The notes under the pieces were generated by a model. The model worked only from the letters and a program-made list of their open reading frames with translations, had not been told where the DNA came from and ran no database searches. The position numbers and the translations under genes were made by a program. 64,000 nt of DNA from Muribaculaceae bacterium (GTDB lineage Bacteria > Bacteroidota > Bacteroidia > Bacteroidales > Muribaculaceae): contig RYWL01000001.1 in the NCBI GenBank assembly GCA_003979155.1, forward strand, positions 1 through 64,000. The letters are read 5' to 3'. Below are positions 45,323 through 54,549 of the stretch, one piece after another. Within the stretch, counting starts at the first letter, position 1. Each line of letters opens with the position of its first letter.

Positions 45323-47851
45323 ATGAAAAGACATTTCGCACCTTATCTCACCTTAGCGGCCGCAGTATTGTTGCTGACCTCTCCGGCATATGGAGCTCAA
45401 CCGCAAAAGCATAACGAAGCAGGTGTGCGCACCGAAGCTCTCGACAACAGCGCATGGAGCCACTCTCAGTGGATTTCGGCTGCCGACGCACCGATTGTGC
45501 GCGGCAGCATCACGGGAAACAACCAGCGCTCTGCCGACGGTGCGGCATGGTTCGTTACGGAGTTTAAAAATAACAAGAAACTTACGGGCGCACGCTGGAT
45601 GACAAGCGGCCTCGGAGTTTACAATCTCTACGTAAACGGCAAATCAATCGGAGCCGAAATACTTAAGCCCGGCTTCACACACTACGCCAAGACAAAGCTG
45701 TCGTTCACCTACGATATCACCGATGCCCTCAACACCGATGCCGGCGCATCAAACACACTGTCGGTGCAGGTAACTCCGGGCTGGTGGGGCGACAAAATCA
45801 TCACTCCCGAGCACCACAACGGCATGATTGGCAAAAAAACTGCTTTCCGTGGGGTGCTCGAGCTCACTTTTTCCGACGGCTCTAAAGAATACATCGGGTC
45901 GAACACCAACGACTGGCGCGCATGCATCGGCGGACCGGTGACACATGCAGGCATTTTCGACGGCGAGGAATACGACGCTCGCATAAACCCGGTGCACGGC
46001 ATCACTGCCGACATGTCGAAACCTGAGGTGAACTCCGAATTTCCCGGCGACATTTATCCCAGCGACGGTGCCGAAGTATATCTCCGCGAAGACCTCGCCA
46101 TCAAACCGGTGGAAGCATACACATGGAAAGGAGTGACCAGCAACGACGACAGTCACCACGGAACGGTGGTGAAAGTGAAGGAATTCAAGCCAGGAAAGAT
46201 AATAAATCTCGAGCCCGGCGAAACACTTGTGGTAGACTTCGGTCAGAACTGCGCCGCCGTGCCCCAGTTTGAATTCTCCGCGGCAGAGGGCACCGTACTC
46301 ACATGTCTGCCGGCAGAGCTTCTCAACGACGGGAACGGCGCACACAGCCGTGGTATGGATGGCCCCGAAGGTAGCGGACACCGCCTGAATCTCCGCGATG
46401 CCGACAATTCGTTCGTAATGCGATATACTTTCGGCAACAACGACAACTGGTCGGCCTATCGCCCCGAGTGCTCGTTCTTCGGATACCGCTACATATCACT
46501 CACCGCCGACAGCCCCGTACGCATCAAAAGCATATATTCCATTCCCGTATCGTCGATTGCAGAAAGACTTGAGACCGGCACTCTCGTCACCGGCAACGAC
46601 CTCATCAACAAGCTCATATCCAACACCATCTGGGGGCAGCGCTCCAATTATCTCTCTGTGCCTACCGACTGTCCGCAGCGCAACGAACGTCTGGGCTGGA
46701 CGGCCGACACCCAGGTTTTCTCCGAGACAGGAACATTCTTTGCCAACACACGTGACTTCTTCCACAAATGGATGCGCGACATGCGCGACAGTCAGGGCCG
46801 CGAGGGCGGTTTCCCCGGCGTTGCTCCTCTTGCACAGTACGGAAACGAGATGTGTCGCCTCGGTTGGTCGGACGCGGCTGTGATTGTTCCGTGGGTGGTA
46901 TGGAAACAGTTTGCCGACACCGATATCGTGAATCAGAACTGGGAGGCCATGGAGCGATATATGCACCACATCAACAGCACTAAGTATCGTCACGAAGACC
47001 TCTTAAGCGAAAACGGCAACTGGCGCACGCGCAGCGATGCATATGTGTACTGGAATTATCTCAGCGCCTGCTATTGGCTCATGGATGCCGAAATGATGGC
47101 CGACATGGCTCGTGCCACAAGTCGCGACAGCTCCGTCTTTGAAGAAATGGCTGTAAACGCCCGCGAGTATATACAAGAGAATTTTCTGAATGCCGACGGC
47201 TCGTTCAAAACCGACATTCTGAACACTATGCAGACACCGGCGCTCTTCGCTCTACGAGGCAGACTTGTCGAAGGCGAGGCCAAAAAGAATACTATCGAGC
47301 GTCTGCGCGAAAATTTCGCCCGACACGACAACTGCCTCCAGACCGGCTTCCTCGGCACCGCCATACTTATGCCCACACTCTCCGACAACGGCATGACCGA
47401 CATTGCCTACGAGCTTCTTTTCCAGCGTAAGAACCCCAGTTGGCTCTACTCCGTCGACAACGGTGCAACTACAATTTGGGAGCGCTGGAACAGCTATACC
47501 AAAGAAAACGGCATGGGCCCGAGCGGCATGAACAGCTTCAACCACTACGCCTACGGTTGCGTGTGCGAGTGGCTGTGGAAAACAGCTGCCGGAATCAGCT
47601 CCGACACCTCGGCTCCCGGCTTCAAACGCATCATTATGAAACCCATGCCCGACCGACGCCTCGGCTTCGTAAATGCCGAGTATGACTCCGCCGCCGGTAA
47701 AATCAAAAGCAGCTGGAAATTTGACAACAACCGCTGGAACTGGAGTTTCACCGTGCCGCAAGGCTGCGTGGCCGAAGTAACCCTGCCGGGCGAAACACTG
47801 TCAAAAGAGTATACCGCCGGCAGCTATAAACTCTCCAAAATAATCGATTGA
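45323..47851 (+). CDS. GH78 alpha-L-rhamnosidase
   Basis: An 842-residue exported enzyme (signal peptide MKRHFAPYLTLAAAVLLLTSPAYG). The N-terminal beta domains include GVYNLYVNGKSIGAEILKPGFT, the Bac_rhamnosid_N domain. The (alpha/alpha)6 catalytic domain starts about 430 and carries PTDCPQRNERLGWTAD with the acid Glu near 455, DRGDWNSY-like (GATTIWERWNSY) with a second Glu near 720, and MNSFNHYAYGCVCEWLW near 735. A C-terminal beta domain closes the protein. It removes terminal alpha-L-rhamnose. Its close spacing (6 nt) to UDP-galactopyranose mutase is odd, since degradative and biosynthetic genes rarely share a unit; it may trim a self-made glycan. Confidence 0.93.
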   Translation: MKRHFAPYLTLAAAVLLLTSPAYGAQPQKHNEAGVRTEALDNSAWSHSQWISAADAPIVRGSITGNNQRSADGAAWFVTEFKNNKKLTGARWMTSGLGVYNLYVNGKSIGAEILKPGFTHYAKTKLSFTYDITDALNTDAGASNTLSVQVTPGWWGDKIITPEHHNGMIGKKTAFRGVLELTFSDGSKEYIGSNTNDWRACIGGPVTHAGIFDGEEYDARINPVHGITADMSKPEVNSEFPGDIYPSDGAEVYLREDLAIKPVEAYTWKGVTSNDDSHHGTVVKVKEFKPGKIINLEPGETLVVDFGQNCAAVPQFEFSAAEGTVLTCLPAELLNDGNGAHSRGMDGPEGSGHRLNLRDADNSFVMRYTFGNNDNWSAYRPECSFFGYRYISLTADSPVRIKSIYSIPVSSIAERLETGTLVTGNDLINKLISNTIWGQRSNYLSVPTDCPQRNERLGWTADTQVFSETGTFFANTRDFFHKWMRDMRDSQGREGGFPGVAPLAQYGNEMCRLGWSDAAVIVPWVVWKQFADTDIVNQNWEAMERYMHHINSTKYRHEDLLSENGNWRTRSDAYVYWNYLSACYWLMDAEMMADMARATSRDSSVFEEMAVNAREYIQENFLNADGSFKTDILNTMQTPALFALRGRLVEGEAKKNTIERLRENFARHDNCLQTGFLGTAILMPTLSDNGMTDIAYELLFQRKNPSWLYSVDNGATTIWERWNSYTKENGMGPSGMNSFNHYAYGCVCEWLWKTAAGISSDTSAPGFKRIIMKPMPDRRLGFVNAEYDSAAGKIKSSWKFDNNRWNWSFTVPQGCVAEVTLPGETLSKEYTAGSYKLSKIID

Positions 47852-47857
47852 CCGGAC

Positions 47858-49000
47858 ATGGAAAATATGAAATATGACTATCTGATAGTGGGGTGCGGTC
47901 TTTACGGCGCCACCTTCGCGCATTTCGCCACGAAACAGGGCAAACGCTGTCTTGTGATTGACAAGCGACCGCATGCCGGCGGAAACATCTATTGCAGCAA
48001 GGTCGAAGGCATAAACGTGCATCAGTATGGCGCTCATATTTTCCATACATCCGACCGCAAGGTGTGGGAGTTTGTAAACTCCTTAGTCCCGTTCAACCGC
48101 TATACCAACTGTCCGGTGGCAGTAGCACCCGACGGCAATATGTACAATCTGCCGTTCAACATGAACACCTTCTACCGCATGTGGGGTGTGAAGACTCCCT
48201 CAGAAGCTATGCGGAGGCTCGACGAGCAGCGCCGCGAGGCCATTGAGCGCATGAAAGCCGACGGAGTCAACGAGCCGAGAAACCTCGAGGAGCAGGCTTT
48301 GGTGCTCATAGGCCGCGACATTTACGAACAGCTCATCAAAGGCTATACCGAGAAGCAATGGGGACGCCGATGCACCGATTTGCCGGCATTCATCATCAGA
48401 CGCCTGCCGGTGCGTCTTACATTCGACAACAACTACTTCAGCGACAGCTATCAGGGCATACCCCAAGGAGGCTACAACCAACTCACCGAGCGACTACTCG
48501 CCGAGTCCGATGTAAGGCTCGGCGCAGATTTCTTCTCCGACCGCAAATACTGGGAGTCGCTTGCTCACAAAATTGTGTTCACCGGCAAAATCGATGAGTT
48601 TTATGATTATCGTTTCGGACAGCTCCAATACCGCACCGTCCGCTTTGAGACCGAAGTGCTCGACGAACCAAACTTCCAGGGCAATGCCGTAATCAACTAC
48701 ACCTCGGCCGATGTGCCATATACACGCATTATAGAGCACAAGCACTTCGAGGCTTTCGGGAATGCGGTATACGACAATCCGCACACCGTCATTTCGCGCG
48801 AATACTCCACCGAGTGGCAAGAGGGCATGGAGCCTTTCTACCCTGTGAACGACGCTGCAAACCAGGCCATATACGAGAAATACCGTAAACTCGCCGCGCT
48901 CGAGGAAAACGTGATTTTCGGAGGTCGCCTCGCCGAGTACAGATACTACGACATGGCCCCGATTATCGCCGCCGTCATGAATCTTTTCAACAAGGAATAA
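47858..49000 (+). CDS. glf: UDP-galactopyranose mutase
   Basis: A 380-residue cytoplasmic flavoenzyme. DYLIVGCGLYGATFAHFA is the FAD-binding Rossmann motif, followed by KRPHAGGNIYCSKVEGI, HQYGAHIFHTSDRKVWEFV, the substrate lid region around NRYTNCPVAVAPDGN, FTGKIDEFYDYRFGQLQYR, and the C-terminal GGRLAEYRYYDM motif. It converts UDP-Galp to UDP-Galf, the donor for galactofuranose in cell-surface glycans. The length is normal for bacterial Glf. The next gene, 3 nt away, is a galactofuranosyltransferase-like enzyme, so the pair likely builds a Galf-containing capsule or O-antigen. Confidence 0.95.
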   Translation: MENMKYDYLIVGCGLYGATFAHFATKQGKRCLVIDKRPHAGGNIYCSKVEGINVHQYGAHIFHTSDRKVWEFVNSLVPFNRYTNCPVAVAPDGNMYNLPFNMNTFYRMWGVKTPSEAMRRLDEQRREAIERMKADGVNEPRNLEEQALVLIGRDIYEQLIKGYTEKQWGRRCTDLPAFIIRRLPVRLTFDNNYFSDSYQGIPQGGYNQLTERLLAESDVRLGADFFSDRKYWESLAHKIVFTGKIDEFYDYRFGQLQYRTVRFETEVLDEPNFQGNAVINYTSADVPYTRIIEHKHFEAFGNAVYDNPHTVISREYSTEWQEGMEPFYPVNDAANQAIYEKYRKLAALEENVIFGGRLAEYRYYDMAPIIAAVMNLFNKE

Positions 49001-49003
49001 TTT

Positions 49004-50056
49004 ATGAACAAATATTATATCGCCATCTCATACAAAGCCGCGTGCGACGCCTCGGTGAAACCGACTACCGATTTCGAGGCCGTACTCCGGCGAAACGGCT
49101 TCAAAAACATAGGTCTGCCGGCTATCAAATCGCGATATTTTATCGTTACAAAATATTGGAACATACTATCTTATATAATCTCCGGTCTGCGCATAAAAAA
49201 AGGCGACACCGTAGCAATCCAATATCCGGGCATCATCGGTCTGAGCGACCTGCTTTTCAAACAAGTGGTGAAAAAGAGCCCCAAGACCGTGATACTCATT
49301 CACGACCTCGAAAAGCTTCGCCACGGCTTCGACTACTGCCACAATCTGCTTGAAAATGCCGATGCAATAATTGCGCACACCGACAACATGCACCAATGGA
49401 TTGAAAGCAATATTCCGGCTGCCGGCGAACGCAAAATAATCGATTTGGGTATTTTCGACTATGCCCTCGACAATAAACTCGAGCCCAAGCCAAGCGACAG
49501 CCCGCACGGTTCGTTCAATATTGTGTTTGCCGGAAACCTTGCCAAAGCACCCTTCCTCGAGAAAATAGATTTTTCAGACACTGGCGTGAAAATCATGACC
49601 TTCGGCAACGGCATCTCCAAGAGAATGAAAGAAAACAAGTCGCTCGACTATCGCGGCACGTGCTCGCCTGAGCAACTCCTCGACCGAATTTCCGGCTACG
49701 ATTTCGGCCTCGTGTGGGACGGCGACAGCATCGACGGCTGCAGCGGCGCTTTCGGCAACTATCTCCGCTACAACTCGCCTTATAAAATGTCGTCGTATCT
49801 TTGCGCCGGCCTGCCTGTAATACTCTGGAGCAAAATGGGCATGCGCAAATTTGCCGAAGAAAACAACATCGGCATCTGCGTCGATTCTCTGGCAGAAATT
49901 CCGGAGCGCCTTGCCGCACTCACCGGTGAAGAATATGCTGCCATGCGCAACGCCGCCGCCGAAACCGGACATAGGCTTCGCGACTCCTATTACTCTCAAC
50001 TCGCCCTCGACAAGGCCATGGAGTTTATCAATAATGATTATGCGCAAGTTAAATAG
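49004..50056 (+). CDS. Galactofuranosyltransferase-like GT-B glycosyltransferase
   Basis: A 350-residue soluble or peripheral protein without membrane helices. It has a GT-B layout: an N-terminal acceptor domain (YYIAISYKAACDASVKPTTDF, VAIQYPGIIGLSDLLFKQVV, TVILIHDLEKLR) and a C-terminal donor domain (GSFNIVFAGNLAKAPFL, FDFGLVWDGDSIDGCSGAFG-like region, and NSPYKMSSYLCAGLPVILWSK with the nucleotide-binding end). This matches the beta-1,6-galactofuranosyltransferase group related to WbbI. Position 3 nt after glf supports use of UDP-Galf. Acceptor and linkage cannot be known. No polymerase, flippase or further glycosyltransferases are nearby. Confidence 0.85.
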   Translation: MNKYYIAISYKAACDASVKPTTDFEAVLRRNGFKNIGLPAIKSRYFIVTKYWNILSYIISGLRIKKGDTVAIQYPGIIGLSDLLFKQVVKKSPKTVILIHDLEKLRHGFDYCHNLLENADAIIAHTDNMHQWIESNIPAAGERKIIDLGIFDYALDNKLEPKPSDSPHGSFNIVFAGNLAKAPFLEKIDFSDTGVKIMTFGNGISKRMKENKSLDYRGTCSPEQLLDRISGYDFGLVWDGDSIDGCSGAFGNYLRYNSPYKMSSYLCAGLPVILWSKMGMRKFAEENNIGICVDSLAEIPERLAALTGEEYAAMRNAAAETGHRLRDSYYSQLALDKAMEFINNDYAQVK

Positions 50057-50090
50057 AATTAAAGACAGAGCCGAAGCGTAAGATTTTTTG

Positions 50091-50098
50091 TAATTTTG
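50091..50098 (+). promoter_or_regulatory. Promoter -7 element of the C11 protease-MscS-prolyl oligopeptidase unit
   Basis: TAATTTTG matches TAnnTTTG, only 8 nt before the ATG at 50107. The very short leader suggests a nearly leaderless message. Confidence 0.5.
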
Positions 50099-50106
50099 TA
50101 TGAATT

Positions 50107-51294
50107 ATGTCACACAAAATTATCAAACACATCGCAATATGGCTCGTTGCCACCGTTTCGCTTGTCTTTACGGCATGCGGCAAGCATGATGAGCCCAAAC
50201 CTCCAACAGCCTCGCGCACGGTTCTGGTATATCAGGTCGCGAACAACAATCTCTCGACTTATGCAGCAGAAGACATACGCGAAATGCTCATCGGCTCAAA
50301 GATTGCCGGTGCAATTCCTGCAAACGCTCATCTGCTCGTATATAGCTCCAACCCCGACGGAATCACCCTCTCTGAAATAAAAAACGGCACACAGACCGTG
50401 CTCAAGACCTATGCCGCCACTCCCCTGTCGGTGACGAGCGAACGCATGCGTGAAGTATACAACGACATGCAACACCTTGCGCCGGCCAACGACTACGGGC
50501 TCATTCTATGGAGCCACGGCACCGGCTGGCTTCAGAACGGCATCGATGACCCGGCCGACAGCACCGGACAGCGTTCTTTCGGCTCGGAATCTGGAGGCAA
50601 ATGCATGAATGTGACCACTCTGGCACGTGTGCTCGAAGACGAGAATTTCAGCTTTATCTACTTCGACTGTTGCTTCATGATGTCGGTAGAGACACTCTAC
50701 GAAATGCGCAACACCGCACCGGTGATTGCAGGCAGCGTGACAGAGCTGCCTGTCGACGGCATGCCATATCATCTCAATCTCTCATCGTTCTTCCGACAAG
50801 GCTCCGCAGATCTGATACAGGCCGCCAAAAACACTTTTGAGTATTTCAATAGCAAAAGCAGCCCCATAGACCGCACATGCACCATGTCGGTAATCGACAC
50901 TCAATATCTCGGCGACCTAGGCCGGCTATGTGCCGAAATATACACCAAGGCGTCAACTTCATATCCGGCCGATTTCGTGCCGCAGCGCTTCAGCACCAAC
51001 GTGAACTCTTTTCCGTTTTACGATTTCGGCCAATACATAACCGCGCTCTGCATCGACGCCGACGGCAACGAGCGCTTCGAAGGCGCAAAGAATCTCCACA
51101 ACGACTTCACAAAGCTTATGAACGGCTGTGTGGTATATGCTGCAAACACCGACAAGATTTGGAATTCGATTTCGCTGCAGCACCACAGCGGCATGTCGAC
51201 ATATCTGCTCAAACGCGAGGCCGACATTTTCAAATATAATTACAATACACTCTCCTGGTACTTCGACGTAGCCTCGAAACTTTCTCTTAACTAA
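50107..51294 (+). CDS. Clostripain-like (C11) cysteine protease, lipoprotein
   Basis: A 395-residue lipoprotein (lipobox VFTAC after a 23-residue signal). The caspase-like fold shows TVLVYQVANNNLSTYAAEDI, the catalytic His in LILWSHGTGWL near 136, and the catalytic Cys in FIYFDCCFMMSVETLYE near 188. These are the family C11 marks; relatives cleave after Arg or Lys and may activate themselves. Anchoring to the membrane puts it in the periplasm or on the surface. It is first in a unit with MscS (5 nt gap) and prolyl oligopeptidase. The physiological substrate is unknown. Confidence 0.9.
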   Translation: MSHKIIKHIAIWLVATVSLVFTACGKHDEPKPPTASRTVLVYQVANNNLSTYAAEDIREMLIGSKIAGAIPANAHLLVYSSNPDGITLSEIKNGTQTVLKTYAATPLSVTSERMREVYNDMQHLAPANDYGLILWSHGTGWLQNGIDDPADSTGQRSFGSESGGKCMNVTTLARVLEDENFSFIYFDCCFMMSVETLYEMRNTAPVIAGSVTELPVDGMPYHLNLSSFFRQGSADLIQAAKNTFEYFNSKSSPIDRTCTMSVIDTQYLGDLGRLCAEIYTKASTSYPADFVPQRFSTNVNSFPFYDFGQYITALCIDADGNERFEGAKNLHNDFTKLMNGCVVYAANTDKIWNSISLQHHSGMSTYLLKREADIFKYNYNTLSWYFDVASKLSLN

Positions 51295-51299
51295 CCGAC

Positions 51300-52406
51300 A
51301 TGAACCTGCTCCAGATTCCCGGGTTGACAACAACTGTCACCGATTCTATTCCTACAATCAAAGAAGAAACGGCTATGCTCAAGTCGTTGCCTTTCGACGA
51401 GCTTGTCGACAAACTCGTGAACACCATGGTGACTTTTGCCATTAATCTGGCAATAGCCATCGTAGTTTTCTATATAGGCCGACTGATAATAAACAAGCTC
51501 TACAACTTCGTCAGCTCGATTTTTGAGCGCCGCAAGCTCGACCGCTCTCTCGCCACCTTCATACTGAGCATGGTGCGCATTGTGCTGTATTTCATCGTGA
51601 TAGTGATAGTAATAGGCATCCTCGGCATCAATACATCGTCATTCATTGCGATTTTCGCCTCTGCCGGCGTCGCCATAGGCATGGCTCTGAGCGGCACTCT
51701 GCAGAACTTTGCCGGCGGCGTGCTCATACTGCTTCTCAAGCCGTATAAAATCGGCGATTTCATCGAGGCCCAGGGCTATTCGGGCACCGTTCACGAAATC
51801 CAGATATTCCACACCATTATCACCACAGGCGACAACAAGGCCATTATCATCCCCAACGGCGGCCTCTCCACCGGCTCTATCAACAATTACTCGCGCGAAG
51901 AATACCGGCGCGTCGACTGGACAATTGGTATTAGCTACGGCAACAGCGTCGAAAATGCCCGCAACTGCATTCTCGGCATACTCCGCTCCGACAACAGAGT
52001 GGTTGAAAAATATATCGATGTCGACCGCGAAAAACGTGCCGAAGAACTAAAACATACAATGGGCTCCGACGCACAGTCTACAACCACAACCGATAACACA
52101 GAAAAGAATACTTCGTTCCTGCGCCGATTGTTCTCGGGCAAGAAAAAAATCATCCAAAACACCGCATCGCCGGCCGACCACAAGCCTCATCCTTTTGTTG
52201 CCGTGCCGCTCGACTGCTCCCCTACGGTGAACGTATCGAATCTCGGCGAAAGCAGCGTCGACCTCACTGTGCGCGCATGGACCCGAACCTCTGATTTCTG
52301 GGGCGTATATTTTGCCATGAACGAACGTTTCTACAACGAACTGCCAAAAGCCGGCATTTCATTCCCCTTCCCACAACTCGATGTCCACACTTATGCTCAG
52401 AAATAA
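51300..52406 (+). CDS. MscS-family mechanosensitive channel with a cytosolic insertion
   Basis: A 368-residue inner-membrane protein. Three hydrophobic segments lie at about 41-62, 82-108 and 110-140, the third being the Gly/Ala-rich pore helix (IAIFASAGVAIGMALSGTLQNFAGG). The MscS beta domain follows (LKPYKIGDFIEAQGYSGTVHEI, IIIPNGGLSTGSINNYS). The C-terminal alpha/beta domain (WTIGISYGNSVENARNCIL and SSVDLTVRAWTRTSDFW) is split by an insertion of roughly 55-65 residues (about 240-305), polar and basic (SFLRRLFSGKKK), absent from E. coli MscS (286 residues). The channel relieves osmotic shock; the insert may bind a partner. The ATG follows the protease stop by 5 nt. Confidence 0.9.
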   Translation: MNLLQIPGLTTTVTDSIPTIKEETAMLKSLPFDELVDKLVNTMVTFAINLAIAIVVFYIGRLIINKLYNFVSSIFERRKLDRSLATFILSMVRIVLYFIVIVIVIGILGINTSSFIAIFASAGVAIGMALSGTLQNFAGGVLILLLKPYKIGDFIEAQGYSGTVHEIQIFHTIITTGDNKAIIIPNGGLSTGSINNYSREEYRRVDWTIGISYGNSVENARNCILGILRSDNRVVEKYIDVDREKRAEELKHTMGSDAQSTTTTDNTEKNTSFLRRLFSGKKKIIQNTASPADHKPHPFVAVPLDCSPTVNVSNLGESSVDLTVRAWTRTSDFWGVYFAMNERFYNELPKAGISFPFPQLDVHTYAQK

Positions 52407-52422
52407 TAAAATCAACAATAAT

Positions 52423-54549
52423 ATGCGTTTCATTCCTTTTGTTGCAATGGCTTTGCTATTAGGTTCTTGCTCGGGACATCAGGCAAAAATCGCCTATCCC
52501 GAAGCCCCCTCCGACTCCACAACTTACGAAGTTTTCGGCAACGTAGTCGCCGACCCATACCGTCCGCTTGAAAACGACACAGCGGCCGCCACTCTGGCCT
52601 GGGTAGAGGCAGAGAACGAAATTACTCAGAATTATCTGTCGCAGATTCCTTTCCGCAGCAAAATTCATGACCGACTCGACGCCCTCAACCGCTTTGCCCG
52701 CCGCGGTGCGCCATGGAAAGGCGAAGACGGAAAATACTATTGGTCGGCAAACGACGGAAGCCACAATCAGGCAATAATTTATCGTGCCGACGCGCCCGAT
52801 GCCGAAGGCGAGATTTTTCTCGACCCCAACGCCCTAAGCGACGACGGAACAGTAGCCCTCACCGGCATTTTCATGAGCAAGGACGGAAAGTATACGGCAT
52901 ACACCATTTCGCGCTCAGGCTCCGACTGGACCGAAATTTACGTTATGGACACCGCTACTAAAGAGCTCCTGCCCGACCATATAGAGTGGGCCAAGTTCAC
53001 CGACGCGGCATGGAAAGACAACGGTTTTTACTACAGCGCATACGCCCGGCCCGAAGCCGGAAAAGAATTCAGTAACGCAAACGAATATCACAAAGTATAT
53101 TACCACAAAATCGGCACGCCTCAGAGCGAAGATATCGTTGCCTACGAAGACAATAGCCAGCCACTCTTCTTCCACCATGCCACTGTAGGCGACAAAGGTC
53201 GCATGCTCGCTGTAAGCGCCAGCGGACAGGGGCTCGGCAACTCGCTCAAAGTGCGCAACGGCAACTCGCCGTGGGTCGATATTGAAACTTCGCAGGACTT
53301 CTCCAACGAAATTATCGGCATGGTCGACGGCAAGATTTATCTCTTCACATCGGCCGGAGCTCCCCGCAACCGCTTCGTGCTTGTCGACCCTGCAAAACCG
53401 GCTCGCAAAGACTGGATTGAAATCATTCCCGAAGATCCCGAAGGCGGTGTGCTCACCTCAGTGCAGTTCGCCGGCAAAGACCATTTCATTGCCGTGTATG
53501 ACCGCGACGCTTCGAACCACGCATACCTCTACGACCTCAAGGGCAACGAACTCAAAGAAATAAAGCTGCCCACATACGGCACCGTGGGCTTCTCGAGCTC
53601 GCGCGACAACGACGACGTATACTACACTTTCTCGTCATTCGTCTATCCGGCAGCCGTATACAACTATGACCTCGCCACAAGCGAAAGCGTGCCTTTCTAC
53701 CAGACAGAGATAAACGGCCTCAACTCCGACGACTACATCACCGAGCAGGTGTTCTATTCTTCGGCCGACGGAACCCGAGTGCCTATGTTCATCACTTACA
53801 AAAAAGGCCTTGAGCGCAACGGCAAGAACCCCGTATATCTCTACGGCTACGGCGGCTTCAATGTGACTCTCAACCCCTCGTTCAACGCAAACCGTCTGCT
53901 CTGGCTCGAAAACGGCGGTATTTATGCACAGGCCAATCTCCGCGGGGGCGCCGAATACGGCGAAGCATGGCATGTGGCAGGCACAAAGCAGCAGAAAATG
54001 AATGTGTTCAACGACTTCATCGCCGCTGCCGAATATATGATTGACCAGAACTGGACAACACCCGAGCTCCTCACCATCGAGGGCGGCAGCAACGGCGGCC
54101 TACTCGTTGGTGCGACCGTCAATCTGCGGCCCGACCTGTTCAAAGTCGCCATTCCGCGTGTCGGCGTAATGGACATGATGCGCTACCACCTCTTCACAAT
54201 CGGCTGGAACTGGGCGCCCGACTACGGCACCGCCGACGACAGCAAGGAAATGGCCGAATACCTGCTCAGCTATTCGCCCGTGCACAACATCAGCAACGAC
54301 GGAACTCCATATCCGGCTATTCTGGTCACGACCGCCGACCATGACGACCGAGTAGTGCCGGCTCACTCCTTCAAATACGCCGCAGCCCTTCAGGCTGCCG
54401 ACACCGGCAATGCGCCCAAGCTTATACGCATCGACAGCAAAGCCGGACACGGCGCTGGCAAGCCCGTGGCAAAAGTAGTCGACGAATACACCGACCTCTA
54501 CTCTTTCATCTATCACAACCTCGGCATAACGCCCGACACCGCCAAATGA
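52423..54549 (+). CDS. Prolyl oligopeptidase (S9A), lipoprotein
   Basis: About 708 residues from the ATG at 52423 (MRFIPFVAMALLLGSC); the frame start at 52381 overlaps mscS and would hide the lipoprotein signal. A seven-bladed propeller (about 75-420) precedes the alpha/beta hydrolase domain. Catalytic residues are the Ser in IEGGSNGGLLVG near 554, the Asp in TTADHDDRVVP near 640 and the His in DSKAGHGAGKP near 675. NLRGGAEYGEAWHVAG is the usual S9A substrate loop. It cuts short peptides after proline. Lipid anchoring puts it in the periplasm or at the surface, beside another lipoprotein protease (C11). The stop overlaps the next start (ATGA). Confidence 0.93.
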   Translation: MRFIPFVAMALLLGSCSGHQAKIAYPEAPSDSTTYEVFGNVVADPYRPLENDTAAATLAWVEAENEITQNYLSQIPFRSKIHDRLDALNRFARRGAPWKGEDGKYYWSANDGSHNQAIIYRADAPDAEGEIFLDPNALSDDGTVALTGIFMSKDGKYTAYTISRSGSDWTEIYVMDTATKELLPDHIEWAKFTDAAWKDNGFYYSAYARPEAGKEFSNANEYHKVYYHKIGTPQSEDIVAYEDNSQPLFFHHATVGDKGRMLAVSASGQGLGNSLKVRNGNSPWVDIETSQDFSNEIIGMVDGKIYLFTSAGAPRNRFVLVDPAKPARKDWIEIIPEDPEGGVLTSVQFAGKDHFIAVYDRDASNHAYLYDLKGNELKEIKLPTYGTVGFSSSRDNDDVYYTFSSFVYPAAVYNYDLATSESVPFYQTEINGLNSDDYITEQVFYSSADGTRVPMFITYKKGLERNGKNPVYLYGYGGFNVTLNPSFNANRLLWLENGGIYAQANLRGGAEYGEAWHVAGTKQQKMNVFNDFIAAAEYMIDQNWTTPELLTIEGGSNGGLLVGATVNLRPDLFKVAIPRVGVMDMMRYHLFTIGWNWAPDYGTADDSKEMAEYLLSYSPVHNISNDGTPYPAILVTTADHDDRVVPAHSFKYAAALQAADTGNAPKLIRIDSKAGHGAGKPVAKVVDEYTDLYSFIYHNLGITPDTAK

